The notes under the pieces are model-generated. The model had not been told where the DNA came from and ran no database searches. It saw only the letters and a list, made by a program, of their open reading frames with translations. From contig OY759982.1 in assembly GCA_963662895.1 (NCBI GenBank), positions 3,410,001 to 3,474,000 of the forward strand: a stretch of 64,000 bases of DNA, read 5' to 3'. The DNA is from GWE2-42-39 sp963662895. GTDB lineage: Bacteria > Bacteroidota > Bacteroidia > Bacteroidales > Prolixibacteraceae. Shown piece after piece: positions 1 to 8,418 of the stretch. Within the stretch, counting starts at the first letter, position 1, and each line of letters begins with the position of its first letter. A program made the position numbers and the translations under genes.

Positions 1-1470
1 TTTTCCGTCCAGGAAACGATTGAATTCTCGCACTTCATTACGGCTTTCTTCTTTTGTCTGGATACCCAGCTCATCCAGTTTTTCAGCATAAATATCACGC
101 GGGTTTTTATGTTTTTCAATAGCTTCGTAAAGCAGGGGCTGTGTGAAACGGGGCTCGTCTCCCTCATTGTGCCCGTATTTCCGGTAACACAAAATATCGA
201 TAAACACATCGGAATGAAACTCCTGCCGGAAATCCATTGCCAGCTTAATTGTATAAATCAGGGCTTCCACATCGTCGCCGTTCACGTGGAATACCGGCGA
301 ACGGGTTACTTTGGCCACATCAGTACAGTATGTACTAGAGCGGGCATCGAGATAATTAGTGGTAAATCCCACCTGGTTATTAATGACCAGGTGGATGGTT
401 CCCCCTGTTTTGTAACCATTGAGTTGCGACATCTGAATCACTTCGTATACCACACCTTGCGCAGCAATGGCAGCGTCGCCGTGGATCACAATCGGAGCAA
501 CTTTGTTAAAATCTCCATGATAGGCCGAATCAATCCGTGAACGGACCATTCCCTGTACAATGGGGGAGACTGTTTCAAGATGAGAAGGGTTGGGCATCAA
601 TTTCAGTTTGACCGATTTGCCCGAATCGGTAGTAATATCATTTTCGTATCCCAAATGGTATTTGACATCACCCAGCGAAATTTCTTCTTCGTATTCAGTT
701 CCGTAAAATTCTTTAAAAATATTTTTATACGGTTTCTGAAGTATATTGGCCAGTACGTTTAAACGTCCTCTATGTGCCATTCCTATAACGAACTCCCTGA
801 TCCCCAGGCCGGCGCCCCGTTCGATTACCGCGTCCAGTGCAGGAATAAGGGTTTCTGCCCCTTCGAGGGAGAACCGTTTTTGTCCGACAAATTTTTTATG
901 GATGAAGTTTTCGAAGCCGACAGCCAGCTTCAGGTGGTAATAAATATGCTTTCGTTTCTCGTCAGAAAAAGCCTGTGAGTTACGCGTGTTTTCCATTCGG
1001 TTCTGTAACCACCGTACTACTTCCGGGTTACGCATGAACACATATTCAACACCGACCGATTCACAGTAAGTTGCCTCCAGATGGGCAATAATATCTTTTA
1101 GTTTGGCCGGTCCGATACCGATGTTGTTTCCAGCCTGAAAGGTTCGGTCCATATCAGCCTGTTCCAGACCGAAATTTTCAATAGCCAGGGTGGGCAGGTA
1201 TTTCCGGCGGGCCCGTACCGGGTTGGTTTTGGTGAACAGATGTCCCCGTTGGCGGTATCCGTGTATCAGGTTAAGTATGGCAAATTCCTTGTCCATCAAT
1301 GTGGGGTCCTGTCCTGATGATAATGATTTGAAGTTTTTCCTGGCCAGTTCAAATCCATTAAAGAATAACCTCCAGCTTTCATCCAATGATTCAGGATTTT
1401 GAAGGTATTCCTGGTAGAACCCTTCGACAGCGGCAATCTCCTGGTTTCCTACCTGCGTAAACTTCTCCAT
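1..1470 (-). CDS. sucA: 2-oxoglutarate dehydrogenase E1 component, N-terminal part (cut by window edge)
   Basis: The thiamine-diphosphate E1 subunit of the 2-oxoglutarate dehydrogenase complex decarboxylates 2-oxoglutarate in the TCA cycle. The reading frame is open from the ATG at 1470 to the window edge, about 490 codons, so the C-terminal half lies outside. The start reads MEKFTQVGNQEIAAVEGFY, typical of the E1 N-terminal domain that docks to E2. Further in, IHGDAAIAAQGVVYE is the conserved cofactor-binding stretch, and KLDELGIQ near the edge also fits the family. About 160 bp separate it from the divergent hydrolase gene. The family assignment is secure; the C-terminus and any downstream sucB cannot be seen. 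Confidence 0.93.
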   Translation of the reverse strand, partial: MEKFTQVGNQEIAAVEGFYQEYLQNPESLDESWRLFFNGFELARKNFKSLSSGQDPTLMDKEFAILNLIHGYRQRGHLFTKTNPVRARRKYLPTLAIENFGLEQADMDRTFQAGNNIGIGPAKLKDIIAHLEATYCESVGVEYVFMRNPEVVRWLQNRMENTRNSQAFSDEKRKHIYYHLKLAVGFENFIHKKFVGQKRFSLEGAETLIPALDAVIERGAGLGIREFVIGMAHRGRLNVLANILQKPYKNIFKEFYGTEYEEEISLGDVKYHLGYENDITTDSGKSVKLKLMPNPSHLETVSPIVQGMVRSRIDSAYHGDFNKVAPIVIHGDAAIAAQGVVYEVIQMSQLNGYKTGGTIHLVINNQVGFTTNYLDARSSTYCTDVAKVTRSPVFHVNGDDVEALIYTIKLAMDFRQEFHSDVFIDILCYRKYGHNEGDEPRFTQPLLYEAIEKHKNPRDIYAEKLDELGIQTKEESRNEVREFNRFLDGK

Positions 1471-1629
1471 AGCAGCATATTTGGTTTTTTTGTTTGAGAC
1501 AAACAAAATGTTTCCTTAGGTAAACAATCATTCCTTTTTATTGTTTGAAAAATTGTTCACTTTTGTTCACTAAAATACATACTAACAAATTATTTAGTAA
1601 TTTGTCAAACTATTTCTAATTACTGAAAA

Positions 1630-2640
1630 ATGAGCAAAACAATCCGTATACTGCTGATCGTTATTCTATTAGCGGTTCTCATCTATCGACTTGGTCCTGA
1701 CCCCGAAAATCCAGTATTGAATGATATCCTTCCTGAAGTCGCTAATACAGTTGATAATATCGAGGAGTTCATACAAAACAGGGAAAGAAAATTATCCCTG
1801 AAGCCAGATAATGAATCCCGTATCTTCTGGAACAATGATTCAGTAAAAAAACAAACGGAATATTGTTTGCTCTACCTTCATGGTTTTTCAGCTTCCTGGT
1901 ACGAAGGATATCCGACCCATCAGAACTTTGCCAAACATTTTGGGATGAATGCCTATATTCCCCGACTGCCCGAACACGGAATGGTTACTGACGACGCTTT
2001 GCTGAACATGACTCCTGATACCCTTTATGAATCGGCCAAAGAGGCCCTGGTGATCGCTCATGTCCTGGGGAAAAAAGTAATTATTATGGGAACTTCAACC
2101 GGTGGGACACTGGCCCTGAAACTGGCAGCCGATTTCCCGGAGATGGTTGACGGGCTAATCCTTTTATCTCCTAACATCAGGATTAATAATTCAATGACTT
2201 TTTTGCTTTCGGGCCCGTGGGGATTACAAATCGCCCGTAAATTTTACGAAAATAAATATCGCATTACCAACAACGATCCTGATTGCAAAGAATGCCGGTA
2301 CTGGAACTGTAAATACAGGCTTGAAGCTGTGATTTACCTGCAACAGTTAATTGATGCAACGATGACGAGAAAAATCTTCAGAGAAGTTAAAGCACCGGTT
2401 TTTCTGGGCTACTATTACAAGGATGAGGCCCATCAGGATCCCGTTGTACGGGTGAACGCCATGCTAAAAATGTTCGGTCAGCTGGGAACACCGGCCTCCC
2501 TCAAACGTAAGCAGGCTTTTCCTGAAGCCGGTGTTCATGTAATAGGATGTGAATTGTTTTCCGGTTCTCAGAATAAAGTGCAACAGGCTTGTTTTTCGTT
2601 CGCGGAAGAGGTGTTAAAGTTGAATCCTGCTGTAAAATAA
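1630..2640 (+). CDS. membrane-anchored alpha/beta hydrolase
   Basis: An alpha/beta-hydrolase of the serine aminopeptidase / carboxylesterase type; the substrate is unknown. Residues 5-20 form a hydrophobic N-terminal segment, so the protein is probably anchored in the inner membrane with its catalytic domain in the periplasm. LYLHGF (81-86) is the oxyanion-hole strand and GTSTGG (154-159) is the nucleophile elbow with Ser156. Asp265 in YYYKDEAH and His303 in GVHVIG are in the right places to complete the triad. A Cys-rich insert, DCKECRYWNC (218-227), sits in the lid region and could form disulfides. It is a single gene divergent from sucA, followed by a repeat-bearing gap. No operon partner hints at its role. 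Confidence 0.85.
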   Translation: MSKTIRILLIVILLAVLIYRLGPDPENPVLNDILPEVANTVDNIEEFIQNRERKLSLKPDNESRIFWNNDSVKKQTEYCLLYLHGFSASWYEGYPTHQNFAKHFGMNAYIPRLPEHGMVTDDALLNMTPDTLYESAKEALVIAHVLGKKVIIMGTSTGGTLALKLAADFPEMVDGLILLSPNIRINNSMTFLLSGPWGLQIARKFYENKYRITNNDPDCKECRYWNCKYRLEAVIYLQQLIDATMTRKIFREVKAPVFLGYYYKDEAHQDPVVRVNAMLKMFGQLGTPASLKRKQAFPEAGVHVIGCELFSGSQNKVQQACFSFAEEVLKLNPAVK

Positions 2641-2966
2641 GCAGTGTTAAAATAAAAGACAAATATTCAATAACCAAATCAACAAAAAATCGTTCCCTTC
2701 AATCATCACTATTCCAGGTAGAATCAAGCGGTAACCGGAGAAATTATAAATTTTGCGGCTCCGTCAGATGTACGTCTGACAGCGATGCAGATGTCTTTTC
2801 TTTATGAGGCTTTTTATAAAGCGTCCATACTCCCTCCACTCACCGGCGCATCTGCCGCCTGGTTTGAAACACGAACGCCCTATGCGCCGAAAAAGGAGAA
2901 GGCCCCAGACAAACAGGGTGGTATCAGTATGAAATCGTTAATCCTTAATCCTTAATCGTAATTCAT
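2641..2966. other. intergenic region with repeats, no gene
   Basis: This gap lies between the 3' ends of two convergent genes. It holds an imperfect palindrome at 2764-2781 (arms GTCAGA/TCTGAC), the dispersed palindromic repeat at 2842-2895 and a short tandem TTAATCC run near 2938-2957. No credible coding frame is seen. Confidence 0.6.
2842..2895. repeat. dispersed palindromic (REP-like) repeat, copy 1
   Basis: The segment starts ACCGGCGCATCTGCCG and ends CCTATGCGCCGAAAAAG. The arms CGGCGCAT and ATGCGCCG are perfect complements and would close a hairpin. A near-identical 56-bp copy lies at 39357-39412, with differences almost only in the loop, which is the pattern of a REP-type element. Confidence 0.75.
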
Positions 2967-5057
2967 TTACTTAAGCCATTTGTCCAGCCACTGTTTGAAA
3001 ACCCTTTGCCAGAGGATGCCATTTTGTGGTTGAAGTACCCAGTGACATTCTTCAGGAAAATATAGAAATTGTGCCGGTATATCGCGAAGTACAGCAGCAT
3101 TGAACGCGGCCATTCCCTGAGTGTATGGGATTCGGAAATCTTTTCCTCCATGAATAATCAGAATCGGAGTATCCCAATTTTCAACATACAAGTGTGGTGA
3201 AAAGCTAAAAGAACGTTGAGCAATGGAATTGGCTTTATCCCAGTAAGGACCGCCCATATCCCAGTTTTCGAACCACATCTCGTCTGTTGTTAAATATTGC
3301 TGTTCGAAGTTAAAGATGCCGCAATGCGAGATAAAAGCCTTAAAACGCTTCTGGTGATGCCCGGCCAGATAGTTAACCGAAAAACCTCCGTAGCTGGCCC
3401 CCACGGCCCCCAGACGATTTTCATCGACAAACGGCTCTTTGGCCAGTTCATCAATAGCACTCAGGTAATCCCGGATGTTCTGCCCTCCGTAGTCGGTACT
3501 GATCTGTTCCAGCCATTCCTGTCCAAAGCCCGGCAAACCACGACGATTGGGAGCAACCACGATATAACCGTCAGCCGCCATCATCTGAAAATTCCACCGG
3601 TACGACCAAAACTGGCTGACGGTATTTTGAGGCCCTCCCTGGCAATACAAAATGGCCGGGTATTTTTTTGCCGGATCGAAATGGGGCGGGTAAATCACCC
3701 ATACCAGCATATCCTTTTTATCGGTTGTTTTGATCCATCGTTTTTCAACTTTACCACGGGTAAACTGGGCCAGTATCCCATCATTGATCTTTGTAATTGC
3801 TACGTCTTTTCCTGTTGCCGGGTCAACCAGGTATAACCCGGCAGGTTGAGACATGGAAACTTTCTGTGCTACCAGTCCGAGCGGCGTTTCGGCTACCGAC
3901 TGGTAATTATGGACACCATTGGTAATCCGGGCAATTGATCCGCTTTTAACATCAAGTTTATAGATCTCGTCCGTGGCATGAATATCGCTGATAAAATAAA
4001 GCGATTTGCTATCGGACGACCAGCTTAAAGCGTGTGAACTTTGATCAAATTCCCTGGAATAATCCTTTTTTTCTCCGTTTTCAAGATTGGCGATGAATAG
4101 CCGTGTTTTATCCGACTCATAACCATTCCGTTCCATGCTTTCCCAGGCAAGATATTTTCTGTCAGGCGAAAAAACAGGGGCTTTGTCATAGCCCGTCATT
4201 CCTTTCGTAAAATTCGTTGTTTCCCCTGTTTCAATATCATACAGGTATATATCGGTATTGGTGGAAACTGTATATGCCTTTCCGTGTAACTTTTTGCACG
4301 AATAAGCAATTTGTTTACTGTCGGGGCTCCAGTTAATCTGTTCCATGCCATCAAACGGTTTGTCCGGGCTATCAAATTTTTCTCCTTCCATAATATCTTT
4401 TCCTGCACCAAGTTTTCCGTTCGAATATTCAGCAACAAAAATATGACTGTATGTATAATTGTGCCAGTTGTCCCAGTGGCGGTACATCAGATCATTCTCC
4501 AGACGGGCATTGGCAAGAGGCAAATCAGGGAACAGGTCATGGATATCATCGTCGAGTTTTACATCTTTTGTATAAAGGATATTTTTAGAATCGGGAGAAT
4601 ATTTAAATCCGTTAATTCCGCCTTCAATACTTGAAACCTGGCTGGCCTCAGTTCCGTCGGGATTGACTTCCCATAACTGCATATCGCCGTCGACAGGCGC
4701 CATGAACCCGATTTTTTGCCCGTCGGGACGCCATACCGCCGATGATTCTTTTACTTCTGTGTTTGTCAGTTGCCGGGTTTTTCCTCCTTTCACAGGCAAA
4801 CAGTACAAATCGCGGTACGACTTGTTTTCATCAAGGTTGAAATAGGTTACAGAATACAAAACCCTGGTTTTGTCGGGAGACACCGACACATCGCCCAAAC
4901 GGCCAAATGACCAAAGGACTTCGGGGGTCATGATATCCGAGTCCAGTTTCGGAATCTCAGGTACATAATTTTTTACCATTTCTACAGGAATTCCTTTCTT
5001 TTCTGAACACGAAATTAATACTGCAAGCACTGGCAGTATGAAAAAAATCCGTTTCAT
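2967..5057 (-). CDS. S9 family prolyl oligopeptidase / dipeptidyl aminopeptidase, lipoprotein
   Basis: A periplasmic or outer-membrane-anchored serine peptidase cleaving peptides, probably after proline or a related residue (family knowledge). The start MKRIFFILPVLAVLISCSEK is a lipoprotein signal with the lipobox Cys at 17. Residues ~50-420 form a WD40/PD40-like propeller with repeated SPDSK and WSPD motifs. The C-terminal alpha/beta-hydrolase domain carries GASYGG with Ser555, IHGGKD with Asp640 and ECHWV with His672, so the triad is intact. The length of 696 residues is normal for S9. It is a single gene converging on the hydrolase at 1630. Exact specificity (DPP IV-like, acylaminoacyl or other) cannot be told from sequence. 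Confidence 0.92.
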   Translation of the reverse strand: MKRIFFILPVLAVLISCSEKKGIPVEMVKNYVPEIPKLDSDIMTPEVLWSFGRLGDVSVSPDKTRVLYSVTYFNLDENKSYRDLYCLPVKGGKTRQLTNTEVKESSAVWRPDGQKIGFMAPVDGDMQLWEVNPDGTEASQVSSIEGGINGFKYSPDSKNILYTKDVKLDDDIHDLFPDLPLANARLENDLMYRHWDNWHNYTYSHIFVAEYSNGKLGAGKDIMEGEKFDSPDKPFDGMEQINWSPDSKQIAYSCKKLHGKAYTVSTNTDIYLYDIETGETTNFTKGMTGYDKAPVFSPDRKYLAWESMERNGYESDKTRLFIANLENGEKKDYSREFDQSSHALSWSSDSKSLYFISDIHATDEIYKLDVKSGSIARITNGVHNYQSVAETPLGLVAQKVSMSQPAGLYLVDPATGKDVAITKINDGILAQFTRGKVEKRWIKTTDKKDMLVWVIYPPHFDPAKKYPAILYCQGGPQNTVSQFWSYRWNFQMMAADGYIVVAPNRRGLPGFGQEWLEQISTDYGGQNIRDYLSAIDELAKEPFVDENRLGAVGASYGGFSVNYLAGHHQKRFKAFISHCGIFNFEQQYLTTDEMWFENWDMGGPYWDKANSIAQRSFSFSPHLYVENWDTPILIIHGGKDFRIPYTQGMAAFNAAVLRDIPAQFLYFPEECHWVLQPQNGILWQRVFKQWLDKWLK

Positions 5058-5148
5058 TTAATTATTATTTAAAATTTTTGTCTTTCAAACCAACATTAAA
5101 GGGAAGCAAAATACGGATTGTTCTTCAATAAAAAAACGACAAAAAAAC

Positions 5149-5178
5149 ACCTGCCTCAAAAAAATGGATGAGACAGGT
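5149..5178 (-). terminator. rho-independent terminator (minus strand)
   Basis: On the minus strand, ACCTGTCTCA and TGAGGCAGGT form a 10-bp stem with one mismatch, followed by GTTTTTTTG and a second T-run. It lies 70 bp upstream of the S9 peptidase start and downstream of the candidate ncRNA, so it would end leftward transcripts arriving from 5434 or beyond. Confidence 0.7.
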
Positions 5179-5212
5179 ACCGGGAAATAGCTGAATTCTT
5201 ACGACCCCCATA

Positions 5213-5434
5213 AAATAAAAAAATCCGCATTAATTCGTTTGTGAAAATCCCTAATGACAGGATTTGAGTGCCTGGCTGATCGGACTTCCAACGGTATAAA
5301 TACTCACCCCAAGGAACTCGGGGCTACTAGGCCTGTCTTAGCATCCAAAAGCTTTCTCGTTTCGATGTAAAATGTTGAATTTACCAAATTATGAACTAAT
5401 GCGGACAATATCTTTGTTAAAGAACGTTTCTGTG
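5213..5434 (-). ncRNA. putative structured ncRNA with 6S-like architecture
   Basis: No protein is encoded here, but on the minus strand the ends pair. UCCGCAUUAGUUC (5405-5393) and GAAUUAAUGCGGA (5236-5224) form a 13-bp closing stem with one G-U pair. The 3' arm runs straight into TTTTTTTATTTT, so the stem also works as an intrinsic terminator. Inside is a large unpaired region, then a second stem GACAGG/CCUGUC (5337-5332 with 5261-5256) enclosing a CCCC/GGGG hairpin. A closing stem, central bubble and terminal arm in about 200 nt is the layout of 6S RNA; a 6S-type family is known in Bacteroidota. A matching promoter lies directly upstream at 5439-5470. The structure is seen; the 6S identity is inference. 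The 5' end is estimated from the promoter. Confidence 0.5.
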
Positions 5435-5438
5435 AGAC

Positions 5439-5470
5439 CAAAGATAGGTTCAAAACCCTTATCATGCAAG
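5439..5470 (-). promoter_or_regulatory. Bacteroidota-type promoter for the candidate ncRNA
   Basis: Reading the minus strand, CTTG (5470-5467) is followed after exactly 20 bp by TATCTTTG (5446-5439). This matches the -33 TTTG / -7 TAnnTTTG consensus with one mismatch at -33. Transcription would begin near 5434 and run into the structured region. Confidence 0.55.
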
Positions 5471-5621
5471 GAAAAATCAATACTTTAATAACATCTTGCT
5501 AATATCCGACTGATTTATAGTACGATTAGAATCCATTTTTTTAAGACTGAAAACCTTTTCTGTAAAACCGTCGTAAAAAAGGCCTGAATATGAGATTAAT
5601 CGAATAAAAGCCCGGTTGGTT

Positions 5622-6459
5622 CTATTTTTCATGACAATAGTGATAATCGATCTTGAAATCAGAAAAGCGGAATGAACTGTTTTCTTTTCCCTGAACAATA
5701 AAACCTGCTCGCGGAGAAAATCCCCACTGTGCAATAAATGTTCCATCAACCTGGTATTCATCTCCTATTTCTACAGGAATCCATTCCTTGCCATTTTCTG
5801 ACCAGAAAAATTGGAAGTATCGCCCCGCGATAGCTTCATATTTTAAAAAGACCGATCCCGGTTCATTCATAGGTTCCTCTGCTAAATGCTGTCTTTCTCC
5901 ATTTTTAATCTGAAAAAGAACCAGCTTTGACTGGCTGACTGATAAAGTCAGCAGATTTTGTTCATTGCTGTAAATTCCAATACCACTCGATTCATTGGTT
6001 GGAATTACTTCGGATGACAGATCATATTTTCCGGTCTTAGGCCGTAATCCCCAAAAACTAATTCCATTTCGATGTGGGGTTATTATTAGTTCTCCATTGT
6101 CAATCTTAATTTTTGGTTCCTGATAATTGATATCCCAAGCCAGGAAAGACAAATTTTTGTCTGTTGAAAAATCATCACTGAATGTTGAGTCTGTTTTTTG
6201 TGTTGTATTTGGGAAAGGAACAGGTGCCCTTACCGATGCTGTACTATTTTTAAAGTAGGGCCAACCGGTTTCTTCATTCCAGAACATTTCATCGAGCATA
6301 CCTTGCCGTCCTATGTATTCAAAATCGGAGGCATTGTACGAATGATAGAGATAAAAATAGCGGTTATCATTTGTAGAAAGCCCCTTTCTTGCTTTTTTCC
6401 TGCTGCGAGCAAGATATCAGAAATAAAAAGGCAAATAATACTATAAAAATATGCTTCAT
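5622..6459 (-). pseudogene. GH43-type glycosidase remnant with catalytic core deleted
   Basis: The start at 6459 gives a lipoprotein signal, MKHIFIVLFALFLISCSQQE, which runs only to residue 29 before a stop (GAFYK*). In another frame, directly joined at about 6370, the text resumes as NDNRYFYLYHSYNASDFEY, then MLDEMFWNEETGWPYF and a beta-sandwich domain to the stop at 5622. That ending is typical of the last blade and C-terminal accessory domain of GH43 arabinanases/xylosidases. The roughly 300-residue catalytic propeller between them is missing, so this is an internal deletion plus frameshift. An internal ATG at 6299 could still give a 225-residue beta-sandwich protein without signal or active site. 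It sits at the distal end of PUL1. Confidence 0.72.
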
Positions 6460-6563
6460 ATCGATAAATGATTGATTTAATTCCTATTTCATTGTAATCC
6501 GCCCAAACTCTTATTTTTCCGGGTACCCCCTGCTTTAGACAGACAACTTTATTCTAAAAAAAG

Positions 6564-6705
6564 TTAGATTTTCTTTCCGCCAAATTTGGTAAAAAAATCA
6601 GAGCTGGTCAATTCTTTAGCCAATATATGATCACAAATACTATTGCTTAATCCCATAGCTGCCATCCGGAATGCCTGTTCTGCATGGTGCTTCTATTCAG
6701 GAATC
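6564..6705 (-). pseudogene. degraded reading-frame remnant, unrecognised
   Basis: On the minus strand a coding-like run reads KHHAEQAFRMAAMGLSNSI and ends in DFFTKFGGKKI before a stop at 6564. It is preceded in frame by a stop and lacks a start, so it looks like the C-terminal tail of a lost gene. I do not recognise the family. It lies between the GH43 remnant and the sulfatase remnant, in keeping with a decayed PUL end. Confidence 0.3.
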
Positions 6706-6835
6706 CGACTACTACGTTAGGAGAAATACCAATTAGTGTCACGTCAATCTTCAGGTTTCGGGTTGCCATGAAGGAGTTTCAAGTTCATAGTTCTAAACAT
6801 GAACTTCTCCCTGCATCCGGGGTGACTTACTAACG

Positions 6836-6904
6836 TTAGTAAGTCACTATTACCAGTGTTAGTAAGTTGCTATTACTAGTATTAGTAAGTTGCTATTACT
6901 AACA
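6836..6904. repeat. 23-bp tandem repeat, three copies
   Basis: Three consecutive 23-bp units begin at 6836, 6859 and 6882, each starting TTAGTAAGT and continuing with CACTATTAC or TGCTATTAC. Copies differ at a few positions. No reading frame is associated. An 8-bp inverted repeat AAGTTCAT/ATGAACTT lies just before it at 6781-6806. Confidence 0.8.
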
Positions 6905-7008
6905 CTGGTAATAATGTCTTACTTCCACTAATATCAAATCAGGTCTGCTTTGTTTCCCAGGTAGCGGGTGCCCGGGATGCCTATGACCGTCTTCGTACTG
7001 CCACCTGT

Positions 7009-7158
7009 ACATCAAAGACATGGTAAAGACTTTTACCGCTCATGAGCATGGCATGGCTGGGGGCACAAACAGCACCGTGATGGCCCCCATCACATAAGTG
7101 TTGGTAAACCGAACCCCGTTTTCGTCCAGCTTATCAATATTGGGCGTTTTAATAAATG
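7009..7158 (-). pseudogene. sulfatase remnant (frameshifted, truncated at both ends)
   Basis: On the minus strand the text reads TPNIDKLDENGVRFTNTYVM, the hallmark N-terminal stretch of type I sulfatases. One base appears lost at the following Gly-Ala. In the next frame it continues HHGAVCAPSHAMLMSGKSLY. CAPSHAML corresponds to the formylglycine signature C-x-P-S-R, with Arg replaced by His, a second lesion. Nothing upstream of TPNID remains because the isomerase gene's stop is only ~10 bp away, and the rest of the roughly 450-residue enzyme is gone. A sulfatase once belonging to PUL1 is the simplest reading. Confidence 0.75.
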
Positions 7159-7165
7159 TGAGCTT

Positions 7166-7996
7166 CTATTTTGTTGTAGCAATAACCCCCCTGAAATATC
7201 CGATTGATTCGGCAATACCCATAAACGGGTTATCCATGTTACGTTCGTGTTCCAGGCTGCAAACCCCGGTATACCCCACTTTACGCAGCATTTTCACAAA
7301 TGCGGGAAAGTCGATAATACCGCGCCCGACTTCAACCGAATAACCTAATTTAGTAGCACCGGTTACATCTTTTATGTGAATATCGAAAACTCTTAAATGG
7401 TACTTTTTCAGGTCGGCAACCGGGTCTTTTCCATTCCGGGTATCGTGGCCAATATCGAGACACATACCGATCCGGGGATCCAAATCTTTTACATGTTCCC
7501 AAACATCATCGGCATCGGGATAAATTTTTATATCGGGACCGTGCAGGTGGATGGCATAATTAAACCCGTATTCTTTTACTTTCTGATCGACATACGGAAG
7601 CAATTCGTAATTAGGAACGCCAACAATCAGCTTCACCCCTACCCTTTTGGCATATTCGAAACCACGATCAACATCTTCCTTTGTTTTCATATAAACCGGG
7701 CCGACAGCATACCCGGTAACGCCTTTTTCTTTCAGTTTGGCATGAAAAGCAGTAATCTGCTCATCAGTACTGTTCATCGGCAAATGAAAATCTTTGATAC
7801 ACAGGTAATGAACATCGGCACGCTGCATGGTTTCCAGCGTCTTGTCAATATCGAACTTAACAAAAGTATAGCCGGCCATTCCTATACGAAATGATTCACC
7901 TGTCTCAGGTGCCGGCTGCGGATCGGGACGTTTTTCCTGGGCCACAACTACCGTAAAGGCCAAAACACCCAGCATAAGTAATACATAATTTTTCAT
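7166..7996 (-). CDS. exported sugar phosphate isomerase/epimerase-like TIM barrel protein
   Basis: A xylose-isomerase-like TIM barrel (AP endonuclease family 2 fold) that likely isomerises or epimerises a sugar or keto-sugar. MKNYVLLMLGVLAFTVVVAQ is a signal peptide, so it acts in the periplasm. The barrel spans ~35-270. Metal-ligand-type motifs are HLHGPD (~153), GMCLDIGHD (~182-190), FDIHIKD (~209) and SLEHERN (~253), which supply the usual His/Asp/Glu set. It is the last intact gene of the PUL1 gene run, 422 bp after the GH32 gene. Its stop abuts the sulfatase remnant, marking a deletion joint. Substrate is unknown. Confidence 0.82.
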   Translation of the reverse strand: MKNYVLLMLGVLAFTVVVAQEKRPDPQPAPETGESFRIGMAGYTFVKFDIDKTLETMQRADVHYLCIKDFHLPMNSTDEQITAFHAKLKEKGVTGYAVGPVYMKTKEDVDRGFEYAKRVGVKLIVGVPNYELLPYVDQKVKEYGFNYAIHLHGPDIKIYPDADDVWEHVKDLDPRIGMCLDIGHDTRNGKDPVADLKKYHLRVFDIHIKDVTGATKLGYSVEVGRGIIDFPAFVKMLRKVGYTGVCSLEHERNMDNPFMGIAESIGYFRGVIATTK

Positions 7997-8418
7997 GATC
8001 TGTTATTGTTTTAAGAAATATGTCAAAGATAAAAAAATCATAAAAATTGACTATCCCTATTATATACCCAGTACAAAAAGACGCTGGCAGGGTATAAGAC
8101 TACGACAGAAGACTCGAAATACCAATCCGGCAACCTGGGATTGTCTTTAATTTTGGGAGGAACCTGCATTTTTGAATGTTCACGCCAATCACGGGAAACG
8201 TCCGAAGCATCATACCAGTCCCCGTCAAAAACCGCTTCCCCCAACGCCGGCCCGGACTACTTTGACCGGCCATTCCTGCTTTTCACCTCCCGGTGAATTG
8301 GGGACTTGACTCCCAGATGCCTTTCCTTCCTTTCAAGGATTCACCTCAGAAAGTAGTAAAGATGCAAAAACAAAAATCTGTTGATACTGATTTTCATTAT
8401 ATGATTTATCTCTGTAAT
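7997..8418 (-). other. intergenic region with possible gene remnant
   Basis: The 422-bp gap between GH32 and the isomerase gene has one open frame on the minus strand (8038-8244, TTG start), beginning EAVFDGDWYDASDVSRDW. Its composition looks protein-like at first and then degenerates. I recognise no family, and no ribosome-binding site or ATG fits, so it may be another lost-gene fragment. No terminator is obvious. Confidence 0.3.

Noticed and set aside
5477..5761. 94-codon minus-strand frame
   Set aside because: It overlaps the GH43 relic in another frame and then runs into the ncRNA promoter region; no family signs.
6836..6904. CRISPR array
   Set aside because: The units are directly adjacent with no unique spacers; a simple tandem repeat. 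The same applies to 42800-43035.
7397..7894. 165-codon plus-strand frame opposite the isomerase/epimerase gene
   Set aside because: Antisense shadow of a gene with signal peptide and TIM-barrel motifs.
8038..8244. Small minus-strand protein gene between GH32 and the isomerase
   Set aside because: TTG start, no ribosome-binding site, no recognisable family and a degenerate second half; recorded only as a possible remnant.
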